Both the position numbers and the translations under genes were made by a program. From Cohnella sp. CFH 77786 (GTDB lineage: Bacteria > Bacillota > Bacilli > Paenibacillales > Paenibacillaceae), in assembly GCF_019400745.1 (NCBI RefSeq), contig NZ_WJIB01000002.1, forward strand, positions 186,001 through 250,000: DNA of 64,000 nucleotides. Reading direction: 5' to 3'. Shown one piece after another: positions 26,364 through 35,215 of this stretch. Within the stretch, counting starts at the first letter, position 1, and each line of letters opens with the position of its first letter. The notes beneath the pieces are model-generated. The model was not told the origin of the DNA. It saw only the letters and a list, made by a program, of their open reading frames with translations, and ran no database searches.

Positions 26364-26486
26364 AAGAAATCCTCCTTAAGCTTGGATTTACATTGTTATG
26401 ATAGGACAAATAAATGGGTAAATACATATGTTTTTAACGAGTGATTATGGGAAAATGTGATATATTAATTTCAGGAGCTGATTTCA

Positions 26487-27320
26487 ATGAAACTCTATTA
26501 TGCCAAAAGCCCTTTTACGTCATCCGATATTTATCCCATGCAATATGGTGAACAGCAGTGCGATAGCGGATATTCCTTCGGACCTGCAGTGCGCAACTTC
26601 TATCTAATCCACTATGTTTATAGCGGGCAAGGCGAGCTGCATATTAATAAAAAAGCTTATAAGGTACATGCAGGACAGTTTTTTTTGATTCGTCCGAAAC
26701 AAACAGCATACTATAAGGCAGATGACCATGAGCCATGGCTGTATCGCTGGATTGAGTTTGACGGCAGTTTTTCGGAAAAGCTTATGACTGTGACAGGCTT
26801 CTCACACGAAAACCACGTTATAAATGATGATCATGGCGTTGGAAACGCACTTAAGAATATCATCGATTTAGGCTGGTCTGACTTTGAAACAATCATGAGC
26901 CATTTTTGGTCTTTTATCGCGGCACTTACGAAGGGAAAATTATTGAAGAAAGATGAGAATACGGCAGAAACCTATGTCTCTAATGCAAAAAACTTCATAA
27001 GAAGCAATGTTCACAAAAGAATATCCATTTCTGAAATTGCACATTTTCTAAACATAGATCGCAGTCATCTGGCGCGTACCTTCAAAAGCATTTGCGGCAT
27101 AAGCACACAGCAGTTTATCATTTCTCTTAAAATGGAGATGGCTTCACAGTTGCTCAAAAAAAGCAGTATGACCATTAAAGAGGTTGCCAATAGTGTCGGA
27201 TATGGAAATCAGATGGAATTTTCAAAGCTGTTTAAAAAACACTTTCATCTGACTCCCACGCAATGGAGAGAGCAAGAGTTCTTTCAACAGTCCATCAATA
27301 ACTATTCACTTATAAAATAA
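26487..27320 (+). CDS. AraC-family transcriptional regulator
   Basis: A 277-residue AraC protein, divergent from GH27 with 123 bases between starts, and so the probable activator of the GH27-SLH pair. Cupin part: FYLIHYVYSGQGELHINKKA and GQFFLIRPKQTAYYKADD. HTH part: ISISEIAHFLNIDRSHLARTF and IKEVANSVGYGNQMEFSKLFKKHF. SD CAGGAG lies upstream with a TATATTA -10-like box at about 26460. The gene is noticeably A+T-rich, like GH27, which suggests the three genes moved together. Its 3' end overlaps that of the convergent AraC gene by 15 bases. Confidence 0.92.
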   Translation: MKLYYAKSPFTSSDIYPMQYGEQQCDSGYSFGPAVRNFYLIHYVYSGQGELHINKKAYKVHAGQFFLIRPKQTAYYKADDHEPWLYRWIEFDGSFSEKLMTVTGFSHENHVINDDHGVGNALKNIIDLGWSDFETIMSHFWSFIAALTKGKLLKKDENTAETYVSNAKNFIRSNVHKRISISEIAHFLNIDRSHLARTFKSICGISTQQFIISLKMEMASQLLKKSSMTIKEVANSVGYGNQMEFSKLFKKHFHLTPTQWREQEFFQQSINNYSLIK

Positions 27321-28151
27321 CAACCGACTGGAGTATGCATTACGGTAATCGGTTGGTGCAAGGCCGGTCATCTTCTTAAAGCTATGCGTAAATTGATGAC
27401 TTTCCGAGTACCCTAGCTGCTGCGATATTTCCTTTATGCTTTGATTCGTATCGGTCAATAGCGACTTGGCGGCATCCGTCTTCTCCTGCAACATGAATTG
27501 CTTTAAAGAGATTCCCGCGATCTCCGAGAACAAGAAGGATAAATACTTGGCATTGTAGCCGAAATGTTCGGCCAATTGATTCACCTTCATATTCTCCATC
27601 CGGTTCCACTTGATATAATCCACGATGTCGTTATACAGCTGCTGCTTGCGATTCTTCCTGGATTGGTTTTGGACAATAGACAGCTGATTATACAATTCGC
27701 ATAAAATACTGGTCGTCAAATAATTGTTCAAAGTTTGTTCCCGATAGCTGCGGACGGAATCCTGAAGCTGCTTCATCATGACGATCAGCTTATCGGGACT
27801 TCGAAGCGTCCCCTGGGCGGGAATCGTTATGACGCCGGGCTGATACCCGGCCGCGCCGCTTTCCAGGGTTTCATAGCCGCCTTGAACCGTGAAATGCAGC
27901 CAATAGAAGCTGCAGTCCGATTCCCGATAACCGTATTGCACGGCTTGGGGCGGCATGAGCAGGAAGTCTCCTTCATTCAGGACATGCCGTTCCTTGTCCA
28001 TCGCAATATATAAGGTCCCGCGGGTTTGAATAAACAGTTCGAATTCCAATAATACACGGTACATGTGCTTCCACTCTGATGAGGGAGCAACGAATTTGCC
28101 GGTCATAACGAGGGATACGGGTGAATCGACACGGAAGCTGTAGCAGGTCAC
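27306..28151 (-). CDS. AraC-family transcriptional regulator
   Basis: A 281-residue AraC protein with a cupin (FIQTRGTLYIAMDKERHVLN and GDFLLMPPQAVQYGYRESD) and a double HTH (KVNQLAEHFGYNAKYLSFLF, then IKEISQQLGYSESHQFTHSFKKMTG). It is divergent from the GH127-type gene across about 170 bases and is its likely regulator; beta-L-arabinofuranosides or arabinose are plausible effectors (inference). SD AAAGGATGG precedes ATG 28151. A minus-strand TATAAT box is present at 28190-28195. Confidence 0.92.
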   Translation of the reverse strand: MTCYSFRVDSPVSLVMTGKFVAPSSEWKHMYRVLLEFELFIQTRGTLYIAMDKERHVLNEGDFLLMPPQAVQYGYRESDCSFYWLHFTVQGGYETLESGAAGYQPGVITIPAQGTLRSPDKLIVMMKQLQDSVRSYREQTLNNYLTTSILCELYNQLSIVQNQSRKNRKQQLYNDIVDYIKWNRMENMKVNQLAEHFGYNAKYLSFLFSEIAGISLKQFMLQEKTDAAKSLLTDTNQSIKEISQQLGYSESHQFTHSFKKMTGLAPTDYRNAYSSRLLFYK

Positions 28152-28237
28152 AAGCTGCCATCCTTTCTGCCTTTTTCACAATTAATCTTATTATAAAAGA
28201 GGCAAATTTCAAAGAACGATTCAAAAAAACTTACCTT

Positions 28238-28267
28238 TTGACATGCAATCCAACCTTACGCTATTTA
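28238..28267 (+). promoter_or_regulatory. Putative promoter of the GH127/146 gene
   Basis: A perfect TTGACA -35 box at 28238-28243 is followed after 18 bases by TATTTA at 28262-28267, about 55 bases before the proposed start. The good -35 and poor -10 fit a regulated SigA promoter. Prediction by eye. Confidence 0.45.
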
Positions 28268-28322
28268 CCTGAATTACGTGTTCGTAATAAGCTAGTATTC
28301 AAATCGTGAGAGGATGATCTCG

Positions 28323-30599
28323 TTGAAAGCACACTTCAGCCATACCCCATTAAAGCATTTCGAGCTTGATCAAGTGCAATTAAGGGATGAAGTTCTTACC
28401 CATGCATTCAAGAAAGAATGGAGTTATTTGACCCGCTACGAAGCCGACCGCCTTCTAGCCGGCTTCCGTGAAACGAAGGGCTTGCAGCCGAAAGCGGATA
28501 AATACCCGGGATGGGAGAATACTGAAATTCGAGGCCATACGTTAGGCCACTATTTGACCGCTGTCGCCCAAGCTTATTCGCAAACGAAAGATCAGGATCT
28601 GCTCGCCAGAATCGAATACCTTGTGGCCGAATTGGCCGAATGCCAACAGGATAGCGGTTATTTATCGGCTTTTCCCGAAACGCTGTTTGACAATGTGGAG
28701 AATCGCAAACCCGCTTGGGTGCCATGGTATACCATGCATAAAATTATTGCAGGCCTGATTGCCGTCTATCATGCTGCGAAGCTGCAGCAAGCTTATCATG
28801 TGGTGAACCGTCTGGGCGATTGGGTGGCGAACCGCGCTTGCGCATGGACAGACGAGGTGCAAGCAACCGTGCTGGCTGTCGAATACGGAGGCATGAACGA
28901 TTGCCTGTACGATCTTTACAAGCTGACGGGAAACAGCCGCCATCTTGAGGCCGCCCACCGGTTTGATGAGATCAGCCTGTTCGAAGCGCTTCGGGAGGGA
29001 AGAGATGTACTGAAGGGCAAACATGCCAACACGATGATTCCGAAGTTTATCGGCGCATTGAACCGGTATTTGACCCTTGGGGAGAGCGAACGCAGCTACT
29101 TTGAAGCGGCCGTTAACTTCTGGGATACCGTCGTTTACCACCACAGCTATATCACGGGCGGAAACAGCGAGTGCGAGCATTTCGGCGAACCTGATGTGCT
29201 GGACAGCAAGCGTTCCGATGTTACCTGCGAAACATGCAACAGCTATAATATGCTGAAGCTGACCAAAGAACTGTTCAAGCTTACGCAAGATATCAAATAC
29301 GCCGATTTTTACGAGAGAACGTATATCAATGCCATCTTGTCATCCCAAAATCCGGATACGGGCATGACGATGTATTTTCAGCCTATGGCAACCGGATATT
29401 TCAAAATCTACAGCTCCCCGTTCGAACATTTCTGGTGCTGCACCGGTACGGGAATGGAAAGCTTCACCAAATTGAATGACAGCATTTATTTCCATGCCGA
29501 TAACAAGCTTTATGTCAATCAATTCGTAAGCTCGAAGCTGCATTGGCAGGAGCAAAAGGTGACGATTACGCAGTCCACCACGCTCCCTCAAACCGATCAG
29601 GTTCAATTTTCATTCGAATCGAACGAGCCAAGGCAGCTTGCCGTTCACATTCGTATCCCTTATTGGGCAGTTGACGCCATTGAAATGACGGTTAATGGAG
29701 AACGGGTTACACCTGTCATGGAGCGGGGTTATGCGATTCTCAACCGTATTTGGATGGACGGCGATACGATCGGGCTGCGAATTCCGATGAAGGTTGCCTA
29801 TTCCCGCCTGCCTGATGCGCCACATGTCATTGGGCTCCAATATGGCCCGGTTGTCTTAAGCGCGGCGCTTGGCACAGAAGATATGGTCGAATCGAATACC
29901 GGCGTAAATGTCAGCGTTGCGACCAGGCGAATGACGGTCAAAGATTATATCGTTCCGCAAGGAATGAGAGTCGAGGAATGGCTGGGCCGTTTCGACGAGC
30001 ATGTGATTCGTCGGGGCGAGGATTTGGCGTTTACCCTTAAACATACGGATGAAGACGAACGGCTTGTCTTTACGCCGCATTACAAGCAGCATCGCGAAAG
30101 ATACGGCATCTACTGGAGCCTCCTGGAAGAGGGATCTGAAGAGCTGAAGAAGCATGTGGACAAAGCGGAACGGGAACGGCGCATAAGAGAAGCAACCATT
30201 GATGCTATACAAATAGGAAATGACCAATACGAACTGGAGCATCAGGTACAGGGAGAACGGACATACGGCGGCACTTGGGAAGGATTGAACGGAAGGAAGG
30301 TTGAAGCCGGCGGATGGTTCAGCTATCGGATGAAAGTTCAGCCTGGCGCTGTATTAGCCGTGACCTTTAACCACATGCACACCAATAGAAGCTTGGACAT
30401 CTTGATTGACGGAGAGCAATTGGTCACCGAGATGTTCCCGCAAGAATGGAAGCGGATGTTCTATGAGCGAATCTTCGTCCTTCCTGACGCATTAACGGCA
30501 GGCAAGGAAGCCGTAACCGTCAGGTTCGTGCCGCGCCAGAAGGAGAATGGCATCTATGGCGTTCTTCGCATGATTAAACAGGATGTAGCCCATCGTTAA
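28323..30599 (+). CDS. GH127/GH146-type beta-L-arabinofuranosidase (DUF1680)
   Basis: A 758-residue protein of the zinc-dependent Cys-nucleophile arabinofuranosidases, which remove beta-L-arabinofuranose from extensin-type or pectic glycans. All key residues are visible: the acid/base candidate Glu in HFGEP, the zinc pair Glu-x-Cys in TCETCNSYN and the double Cys in FWCCTGTGMES, the first of which is the expected nucleophile. The alpha/alpha barrel begins with FELDQVQLRD and includes HTLGHYLTAVAQAY and WYTMHKIIAGLI. The C-terminus is beta-rich. AGAGG directly abuts ATG 28314, leaving no spacer, whereas TTG 28323 lies 9 bases downstream of it; I therefore prefer TTG, which costs three residues. 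Cytoplasmic; a single-gene transcript ended by a strong terminator. Confidence 0.92.
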   Translation: MKAHFSHTPLKHFELDQVQLRDEVLTHAFKKEWSYLTRYEADRLLAGFRETKGLQPKADKYPGWENTEIRGHTLGHYLTAVAQAYSQTKDQDLLARIEYLVAELAECQQDSGYLSAFPETLFDNVENRKPAWVPWYTMHKIIAGLIAVYHAAKLQQAYHVVNRLGDWVANRACAWTDEVQATVLAVEYGGMNDCLYDLYKLTGNSRHLEAAHRFDEISLFEALREGRDVLKGKHANTMIPKFIGALNRYLTLGESERSYFEAAVNFWDTVVYHHSYITGGNSECEHFGEPDVLDSKRSDVTCETCNSYNMLKLTKELFKLTQDIKYADFYERTYINAILSSQNPDTGMTMYFQPMATGYFKIYSSPFEHFWCCTGTGMESFTKLNDSIYFHADNKLYVNQFVSSKLHWQEQKVTITQSTTLPQTDQVQFSFESNEPRQLAVHIRIPYWAVDAIEMTVNGERVTPVMERGYAILNRIWMDGDTIGLRIPMKVAYSRLPDAPHVIGLQYGPVVLSAALGTEDMVESNTGVNVSVATRRMTVKDYIVPQGMRVEEWLGRFDEHVIRRGEDLAFTLKHTDEDERLVFTPHYKQHRERYGIYWSLLEEGSEELKKHVDKAERERRIREATIDAIQIGNDQYELEHQVQGERTYGGTWEGLNGRKVEAGGWFSYRMKVQPGAVLAVTFNHMHTNRSLDILIDGEQLVTEMFPQEWKRMFYERIFVLPDALTAGKEAVTVRFVPRQKENGIYGVLRMIKQDVAHR

Positions 30600-30622
30600 T
30601 AAAAAAGTCAAGAAGTGACGTT

Positions 30623-30659
30623 CGCCTGAACAGGAAATACCCTGTTCAGGCGTTTTTTT
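30623..30659 (+). terminator. Rho-independent terminator
   Basis: A perfect 12-base stem (CGCCTGAACAGG and complement, 30623-30634 and 30641-30652) with a 6-base loop and seven T. It ends the GH127-type transcript. The remaining 235 bases to the transporter genes hold no gene I can recognise. Confidence 0.9.
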
Positions 30660-30894
30660 GTGATCATTCATCGAAGAGTATGCTGAAGCGCGTGACTCAC
30701 AAGCAAAGTTCGCATCAAAATAATCAATTTGAAGCTTTTTGAAGAACTCGAATGGCTGCAATTCATTGATTTTGAAGCTTCTTAAACTATGGAATGCACC
30801 GGATATCTGCGATAGTACCCTTATCAGCCGGGCACAGGGGCTGCCGGTTCAACACAGTAAACGGAATCAGGCGAATACGAGGAGGATGTTAAAT

Positions 30895-31872
30895 GTGAAT
30901 GTAGCTTTGAGCAATAAAGCAGACAGCGTAGTAATCAAGAAGAATAAAAAGAGCTTCCTAACCGATGTGAAACAAAATTTCTATTTGTACTTATTAGTTT
31001 TGCCGGGTGTTTTATATTTCTTTATTTTCAAGTATCTGCCAATGGTGGGGTTAGTGGTAGCTTTTCAAGACTTTAATTCTGTTAAAGGATTTTTTAAAAG
31101 TAAATTTGTAGGATTAAAAAACTTTGAGTATTTCTTCACCTCAAAGGATTGGCTGGTTGTAACGTGGAACACGCTTTATTTAAATATATTGTTTCTTGTT
31201 ACCGGGTTGTTTTTTTCGATCCTTATTGCCATTGTGCTATCCGAAATCACCTCCAAACATTTCAAGAAAGTGACGCAATCGATTGTCATTCTGCCGAATT
31301 TTATATCCTGGACATTAGTTTCGATGTTTGTTTTTGCATTATTGTCGACGGATGTAGGATATATTAATTCCATTTTGAAAGCGTTTGGTTTCATTCAAGA
31401 AGGGCAGGAAATCAATTTTTACTCCAATCCGAATTTATGGGTCGGAATACTGATTGTTTTGAAAATATGGAAATCCGCAGGCTTCGGTTCCGTTATCTAT
31501 TTGGCTGCTATAGCAGGCATTGACCAGGAAATCTATGAAGCTGCCAAAATTGACGGAGCCAGCCGATTGCAGAGTATTACAAAGATTACGTTGCCGCAGC
31601 TTAAAACAACGGTAGTGCTTTTGACCTTGTTCGGCATCGGAGGCATATTCCATGGGGATTTAGGAATGATTTATGCGATTGTAGGCGACAACCCTAATTT
31701 GTACGAAACGACCGATGTCATTGACACTTATGTATTTAGAATGCTTAGGCAAATGAATGACATCAGCATGTCTACTGCGATCGGATTTTATCAATCCCTT
31801 GTAGGTTTAATCATCGTATATGTATCGAATTATTTTGCCAAGAAGTATGATTCGGATTCAGCCATTTTTTAA
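30895..31872 (+). CDS. CUT1 ABC sugar transporter permease, copy A (LplB/YteP type)
   Basis: A 325-residue inner-membrane permease of a carbohydrate ABC importer. Six membrane segments start with FYLYLLVLPGVLYFFIFKYLP. The EAA loop that contacts the ATPase is YEAAKIDGASRLQSITKITL. I prefer GTG 30895: GGAGGA (30881-30886) overlaps ATG 30886 but is 8 bases from GTG, and the paralogue at 37876 has the same arrangement. Permease 2 starts 16 bases after the stop. It pairs with the next two genes as a module (permease-permease-binding protein). No ATP-binding gene is nearby; a shared MsmX-like ATPase is expected from knowledge of this family. The substrate is probably a plant-derived oligosaccharide. 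Confidence 0.93.
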   Translation: MNVALSNKADSVVIKKNKKSFLTDVKQNFYLYLLVLPGVLYFFIFKYLPMVGLVVAFQDFNSVKGFFKSKFVGLKNFEYFFTSKDWLVVTWNTLYLNILFLVTGLFFSILIAIVLSEITSKHFKKVTQSIVILPNFISWTLVSMFVFALLSTDVGYINSILKAFGFIQEGQEINFYSNPNLWVGILIVLKIWKSAGFGSVIYLAAIAGIDQEIYEAAKIDGASRLQSITKITLPQLKTTVVLLTLFGIGGIFHGDLGMIYAIVGDNPNLYETTDVIDTYVFRMLRQMNDISMSTAIGFYQSLVGLIIVYVSNYFAKKYDSDSAIF

Positions 31873-31888
31873 AGAAAGGAGATTATAA

Positions 31889-32770
31889 ATGAAAAACAGC
31901 TTGGAGAACAAAGCAATCGATACATTTTCTTATCTTTTTATGGCCCTATTTTCTATATTTTGCATTGTGCCTTTTATCCTTATTCTATCAAGCTCCTTAT
32001 CAGACGAAAAAGCTGTACAATTGACCGGTTTTGCTCTTATTCCGAAACATTTCTCGTTAACGGCTTACGAGGTCATCTTTCAGGATAACACCATATTCAC
32101 CGCTTACAAGACAACGATCATTTTCACGGTTGTGGGTACGATCCTTTGCATGATCGTTACCAGTGCGATGGCTTATGCCCTTTCCGTCAAAACGTTTACT
32201 CACAGAAACAAGATTGCTTTTTTCGTTTATTTTACGATGCTGTTTAGCGGAGGTTTGATCCCTTCGTATCTACTTATCTCCAAATATTTGGGTTTAAGTG
32301 ATAATATTTTGGTTTATATTTTACCGGGATTGGTTAATCCGTTTAATATGTTTCTCTTAAGAAACTTCTTCAAGCAAATACCGGATTCGCTGGCGGAGTC
32401 CGCCAAAATAGATGGAGCGAATGACATCTATATTTTATTTAAAATCATCCTTCCATTGGCAAAACCTGCAATGGCCACGATCGGATTGTTCTATGGACTC
32501 GGTTTCTGGAACGAGTGGTTTACAGCCACCCTTTTTATTGACAATAAAGATCTGTACTCCTTGCAATATCTGATCATGAAGGTAATGAGAGAAGTGGATT
32601 TTATGTATCAATTGGATTATATGCAAGGAGCTACAGTTAGTTATGTACTCCCAAGGAATACCGTCAGAATGTCTACAGCCGTAGTCACTGTAGGTCCCAT
32701 CATTTTTGTTTATCCATTCCTGCAAAAGTACTTTGTTAAGGGATTAGTAGTTGGAGCTGTTAAAGGCTAA
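31889..32770 (+). CDS. CUT1 ABC sugar transporter permease, copy A (LplC/YtcP type)
   Basis: A 293-residue second permease subunit. Six membrane segments start with IFCIVPFILILSSSLSDEK, and the EAA motif is AESAKIDGANDIYILFKIIL. SD AAAGGAG lies before ATG 31889. It is nearly identical to the copy at 38873 (only scattered differences, many in the last third). A hairpin that starts in its stop codon separates it from the binding-protein gene. Confidence 0.94.
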   Translation: MKNSLENKAIDTFSYLFMALFSIFCIVPFILILSSSLSDEKAVQLTGFALIPKHFSLTAYEVIFQDNTIFTAYKTTIIFTVVGTILCMIVTSAMAYALSVKTFTHRNKIAFFVYFTMLFSGGLIPSYLLISKYLGLSDNILVYILPGLVNPFNMFLLRNFFKQIPDSLAESAKIDGANDIYILFKIILPLAKPAMATIGLFYGLGFWNEWFTATLFIDNKDLYSLQYLIMKVMREVDFMYQLDYMQGATVSYVLPRNTVRMSTAVVTVGPIIFVYPFLQKYFVKGLVVGAVKG

Positions 32771-32787
32771 ACCCGCAATAGCGGTTT
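32769..32787 (+). promoter_or_regulatory. Intercistronic hairpin, copy A
   Basis: AAACCCGC at 32769-32776 pairs with GCGGTTT at 32781-32787 (one bulged C), starting within the permease stop codon. The same hairpin occurs at the same place in copy B. There is no T run, so it is more likely an RNA-stability or differential-expression element favouring the binding protein than a terminator. Confidence 0.5.
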
Positions 32788-32824
32788 AGTATAGATGATT
32801 GGACAATATAAGGGAGGAAGAAAG

Positions 32825-34441
32825 ATGAACAAAAAGTTTTTGGTATTGCCGCTTGCTGCAACCATGCTTGCTGCTTCAATCGTTGGATGCAGCAAAGTAT
32901 CCAAGGAGCCGGCTGGAAGCGCTGCGCCTTCAGCAGATAGCTCTGCACCCGCAGCCAAGAAGGATCCGGTTACCCTTAATATTCGTCTGTTCGGGGTTGA
33001 AAACGGGATGTATCGCGATGTCGATTCCGTCGTTAAGGAGTTTGAGAAAAGGACGAAGGATACGCTGAATACGACCTTGAATCTTACCTTTACACCGCCT
33101 GCCGACTATGGTCCAAAGCATGAATTATGGATCTCATCGGGCGAAGACATCGACCTCTTCAACCCGTGGTCAAAGGATAAATTCATCAGAGACGGCGCAT
33201 TGGCGGATTTGACCGAATACTTTAACAACCCGAAATATCCCGGACTTCAGAAGGCATTTTCACCCGAATATATCAATGACAATAAAATCAATGGCAAGAT
33301 TTATGCCGTTCCGCTTACAAACGCGTTTATGGATATGGAAGGCGTCTGGTATCGGAAAGATTTGCTAAAGAAGTATGGAATGAAGGATATCAGCAGCTAT
33401 GACGATTTGTATAATTTCCTTGAAAAAGTAAAAGAAAATGAAAAAGACATGATCCCGTATGGAAACTATGGAAATACTGCTTTCTTCAAACTATTTACCG
33501 ATATCAATGCACAACAGCTGGAGGGGAAAGTATTTCCATTTACCGGCCAAGGAAATCCGAAGAGAAATTTCATTTACGTTCAAATCGCCGATGATGGGAA
33601 ATCCGTCGCGGGTGTGGCAGCATATGGAGATCCGGCATCCGAATGGGCGAACATTAATCCCCAATACGGTCTGAATTATCTGATGAATCAGTTTAATCAA
33701 GCGAAGCGGTTTAACAAATTTATTCCGGCAGATACCTTGAATGGGACGGGTATAGCAGGTAAGCCTGAAGCTGCCGGATTCATAACCATAGGCGGTTTCA
33801 AGGGGAAAGTAAACGAGCAAAAGGCACGAGATCCGAACGCGGAGATCGGTTTCTGGCCGATCTTCAAGAACAATCAGGAAATGACGCCTGGTACGCAATC
33901 TACGGATGGCAAGGCATGGAATTTCATTGCTATCCCTGCTAATTCCAAAAAAGTTGACAGAGCCATGGAATTCCTGGATTGGATTTTCTCCAGTCAGGAG
34001 AACAATGACTTGTTCACTTACGGTATCGAAGGTAAAAACTGGAAGGCTGTAGGAGATAAGGAGTGGGATATTCCGGAAGGAGTGGATACGACTAAAAATT
34101 ACCTTTTCCCCGCTTTCCAGTTGACTTGGAATCCGACATATAATCGAATTCCTGCAGGATTGCCGGAGCAAGTTCAACAATATTATGAATATCAATTTAA
34201 GCCGGATACGTATAAGAAACATGTATTGGCAGGATTTACCTTTGATCAAGAGCCTGTAAAAAATGAATTGGCCAAATGCAACACCGTTATGGACAAGTAT
34301 CTTCCATTCTTATTGTCCGGTTTCGGCGACGTAAATGAGAATTTGGCGAAGATGAATAAGGATTTGAAGGATTCAGGCGTAGATAAGATTAAAGAGGAAT
34401 TGAAGAATCAAATCAACGCCTTCCTTGCTCAAAAGAAATAA
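32825..34441 (+). CDS. Sugar-binding lipoprotein of ABC importer, copy A
   Basis: A 538-residue solute-binding lipoprotein (LplA/YtcQ type). Signal peptide MNKKFLVLPLAATMLAASIVGC carries the lipobox IVGC; a Ser/Ala/Pro-rich linker follows. The start is ATG 32825 with GGGAGGAAG 6-12 bases upstream; the frame also opens 30 bases earlier but without an SD. It captures oligosaccharide outside the membrane and delivers it to the two permeases upstream. Alignment by eye to copy B (39810) shows long identical blocks (for example TNAFMDMEGVWYRKDLLKKY) and concentrated differences in short patches such as NPWSKDKF, GGFKGK and AFQLTWNPTYNRI, which may form the ligand pocket. Confidence 0.94.
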   Translation: MNKKFLVLPLAATMLAASIVGCSKVSKEPAGSAAPSADSSAPAAKKDPVTLNIRLFGVENGMYRDVDSVVKEFEKRTKDTLNTTLNLTFTPPADYGPKHELWISSGEDIDLFNPWSKDKFIRDGALADLTEYFNNPKYPGLQKAFSPEYINDNKINGKIYAVPLTNAFMDMEGVWYRKDLLKKYGMKDISSYDDLYNFLEKVKENEKDMIPYGNYGNTAFFKLFTDINAQQLEGKVFPFTGQGNPKRNFIYVQIADDGKSVAGVAAYGDPASEWANINPQYGLNYLMNQFNQAKRFNKFIPADTLNGTGIAGKPEAAGFITIGGFKGKVNEQKARDPNAEIGFWPIFKNNQEMTPGTQSTDGKAWNFIAIPANSKKVDRAMEFLDWIFSSQENNDLFTYGIEGKNWKAVGDKEWDIPEGVDTTKNYLFPAFQLTWNPTYNRIPAGLPEQVQQYYEYQFKPDTYKKHVLAGFTFDQEPVKNELAKCNTVMDKYLPFLLSGFGDVNENLAKMNKDLKDSGVDKIKEELKNQINAFLAQKK

Positions 34442-34457
34442 AATTTTGAATTTTCCA

Positions 34458-34493
34458 ATGCCTGTGCGGACTCTTACAGTCTGTGCAGGCATT
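34458..34493 (+). terminator. Terminator-like hairpin after copy A
   Basis: A 16-base stem with three G-U pairs (34458-34473 and 34478-34493, outer part AATGCCTG/CAGGCATT). The T run is short (ATTTAAG), so termination may be partial. Its downstream edge overlaps the promoter-like motif of the decayed regulator. Confidence 0.6.
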
Positions 34494-34506
34494 TAAGTGT
34501 ATAATA
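34492..34506 (+). promoter_or_regulatory. Promoter-like motif shared with the regulator at 48910
   Basis: TTTAAGTGTATAATA, containing TATAAT, is 15 of 15 identical to 48861-48875. Both stand just upstream of a membrane AraC regulator gene (here the decayed one). No good -35 box is visible in either. Confidence 0.5.
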
Positions 34507-34580
34507 TAAGTAATGAAATGCATATGCAGTCCGGGTGAAGAGTAAAACGGTCGTCATTTTCGTTAAGGCGGAGGTTGGCG

Positions 34581-35075
34581 ATGAAAAGAATCAGGAGTAT
34601 TCCTTTCAAATATTCATTATTGGGGAAAACTGTGTTTTTTCATTCCATTCTCGTGCTGATATTGGTTAGCATCTGTCGATACCATGACAGAGCAAGCTTA
34701 CCACACGGTTGACGTGCTGCTGAAATCTACCTATTACTACTTCGGCCAGCTTTATACGAATGATATGGAGATATTTAATGCGATGTACGGGGATGAATTT
34801 ACCGGCATGCAATCCAAGCGAATCCGGGATAAGCTTGTGGATTTAAAAGCAGCGAATCCCTTAATAGAATCGGTTTATATCTATAACATGAATCATGACA
34901 GAAAATCGGCAGCAGGGGAGTATTTATTCCAAGAAGGGAACGGTTTTCTTATCACAATGCTCCGGTAGACATGAATTTGTTATCGATCGTTTATACACGG
35001 TTTAAGCAGGATGGAGCTTCAGATGGGGCGTTGGGAAAATATGGCGGATGGATCACAGTGTTCGTTATATTTTAA
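34581..35075 (+). pseudogene. Decayed membrane-bound AraC regulator (N-terminal remnant)
   Basis: Three fragments in successive frames match the N-terminal third of the intact regulators at 35216 and 48910. The first (34581-34665) is cytoplasmic start plus membrane segment (FKYSLLGKTVFFHSILVLIL). The second (about 34666-34965) is the extracellular part LASVDTMTEQAYHTVDVLLK to NPLIESVYIYNMNHD. The third (about 34950-35075) is APVDMNLLSIVYTRFKQDG to WITVFVIF, then TAA. About 20 residues after the membrane helix, the second membrane helix, the linker and the whole HTH are missing. At least two frameshifts and a large 3' deletion are needed to explain it. It still has a promoter-like motif and SD GGCGGAGG. 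The intact regulator downstream may have replaced it. Confidence 0.85.
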
Positions 35076-35082
35076 AGTAGTT

Positions 35083-35096
35083 TGCAAGCGCTATCT
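35083..35096 (+). promoter_or_regulatory. Candidate cre site upstream of the membrane regulator
   Basis: TGCAAGCGCTATCT matches the cre consensus TGWAANCGNTNWCA in 12 of 14 positions with the AAGCGCT core. It lies about 120 bases before the regulator start at 35216 and directly after the pseudogene stop. Low-moderate confidence. Confidence 0.35.
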
Positions 35097-35215
35097 TGTT
35101 CATACTGAAACCATCGAGAAGAGATCAGACAGGCCTCCTTGGCTTGTCAAATTTGAAGCGTAGTTTCTACCTGGTCATGAAGAACGGGCCTTAGGCGAAC
35201 TGGGGGGGCTGCAAA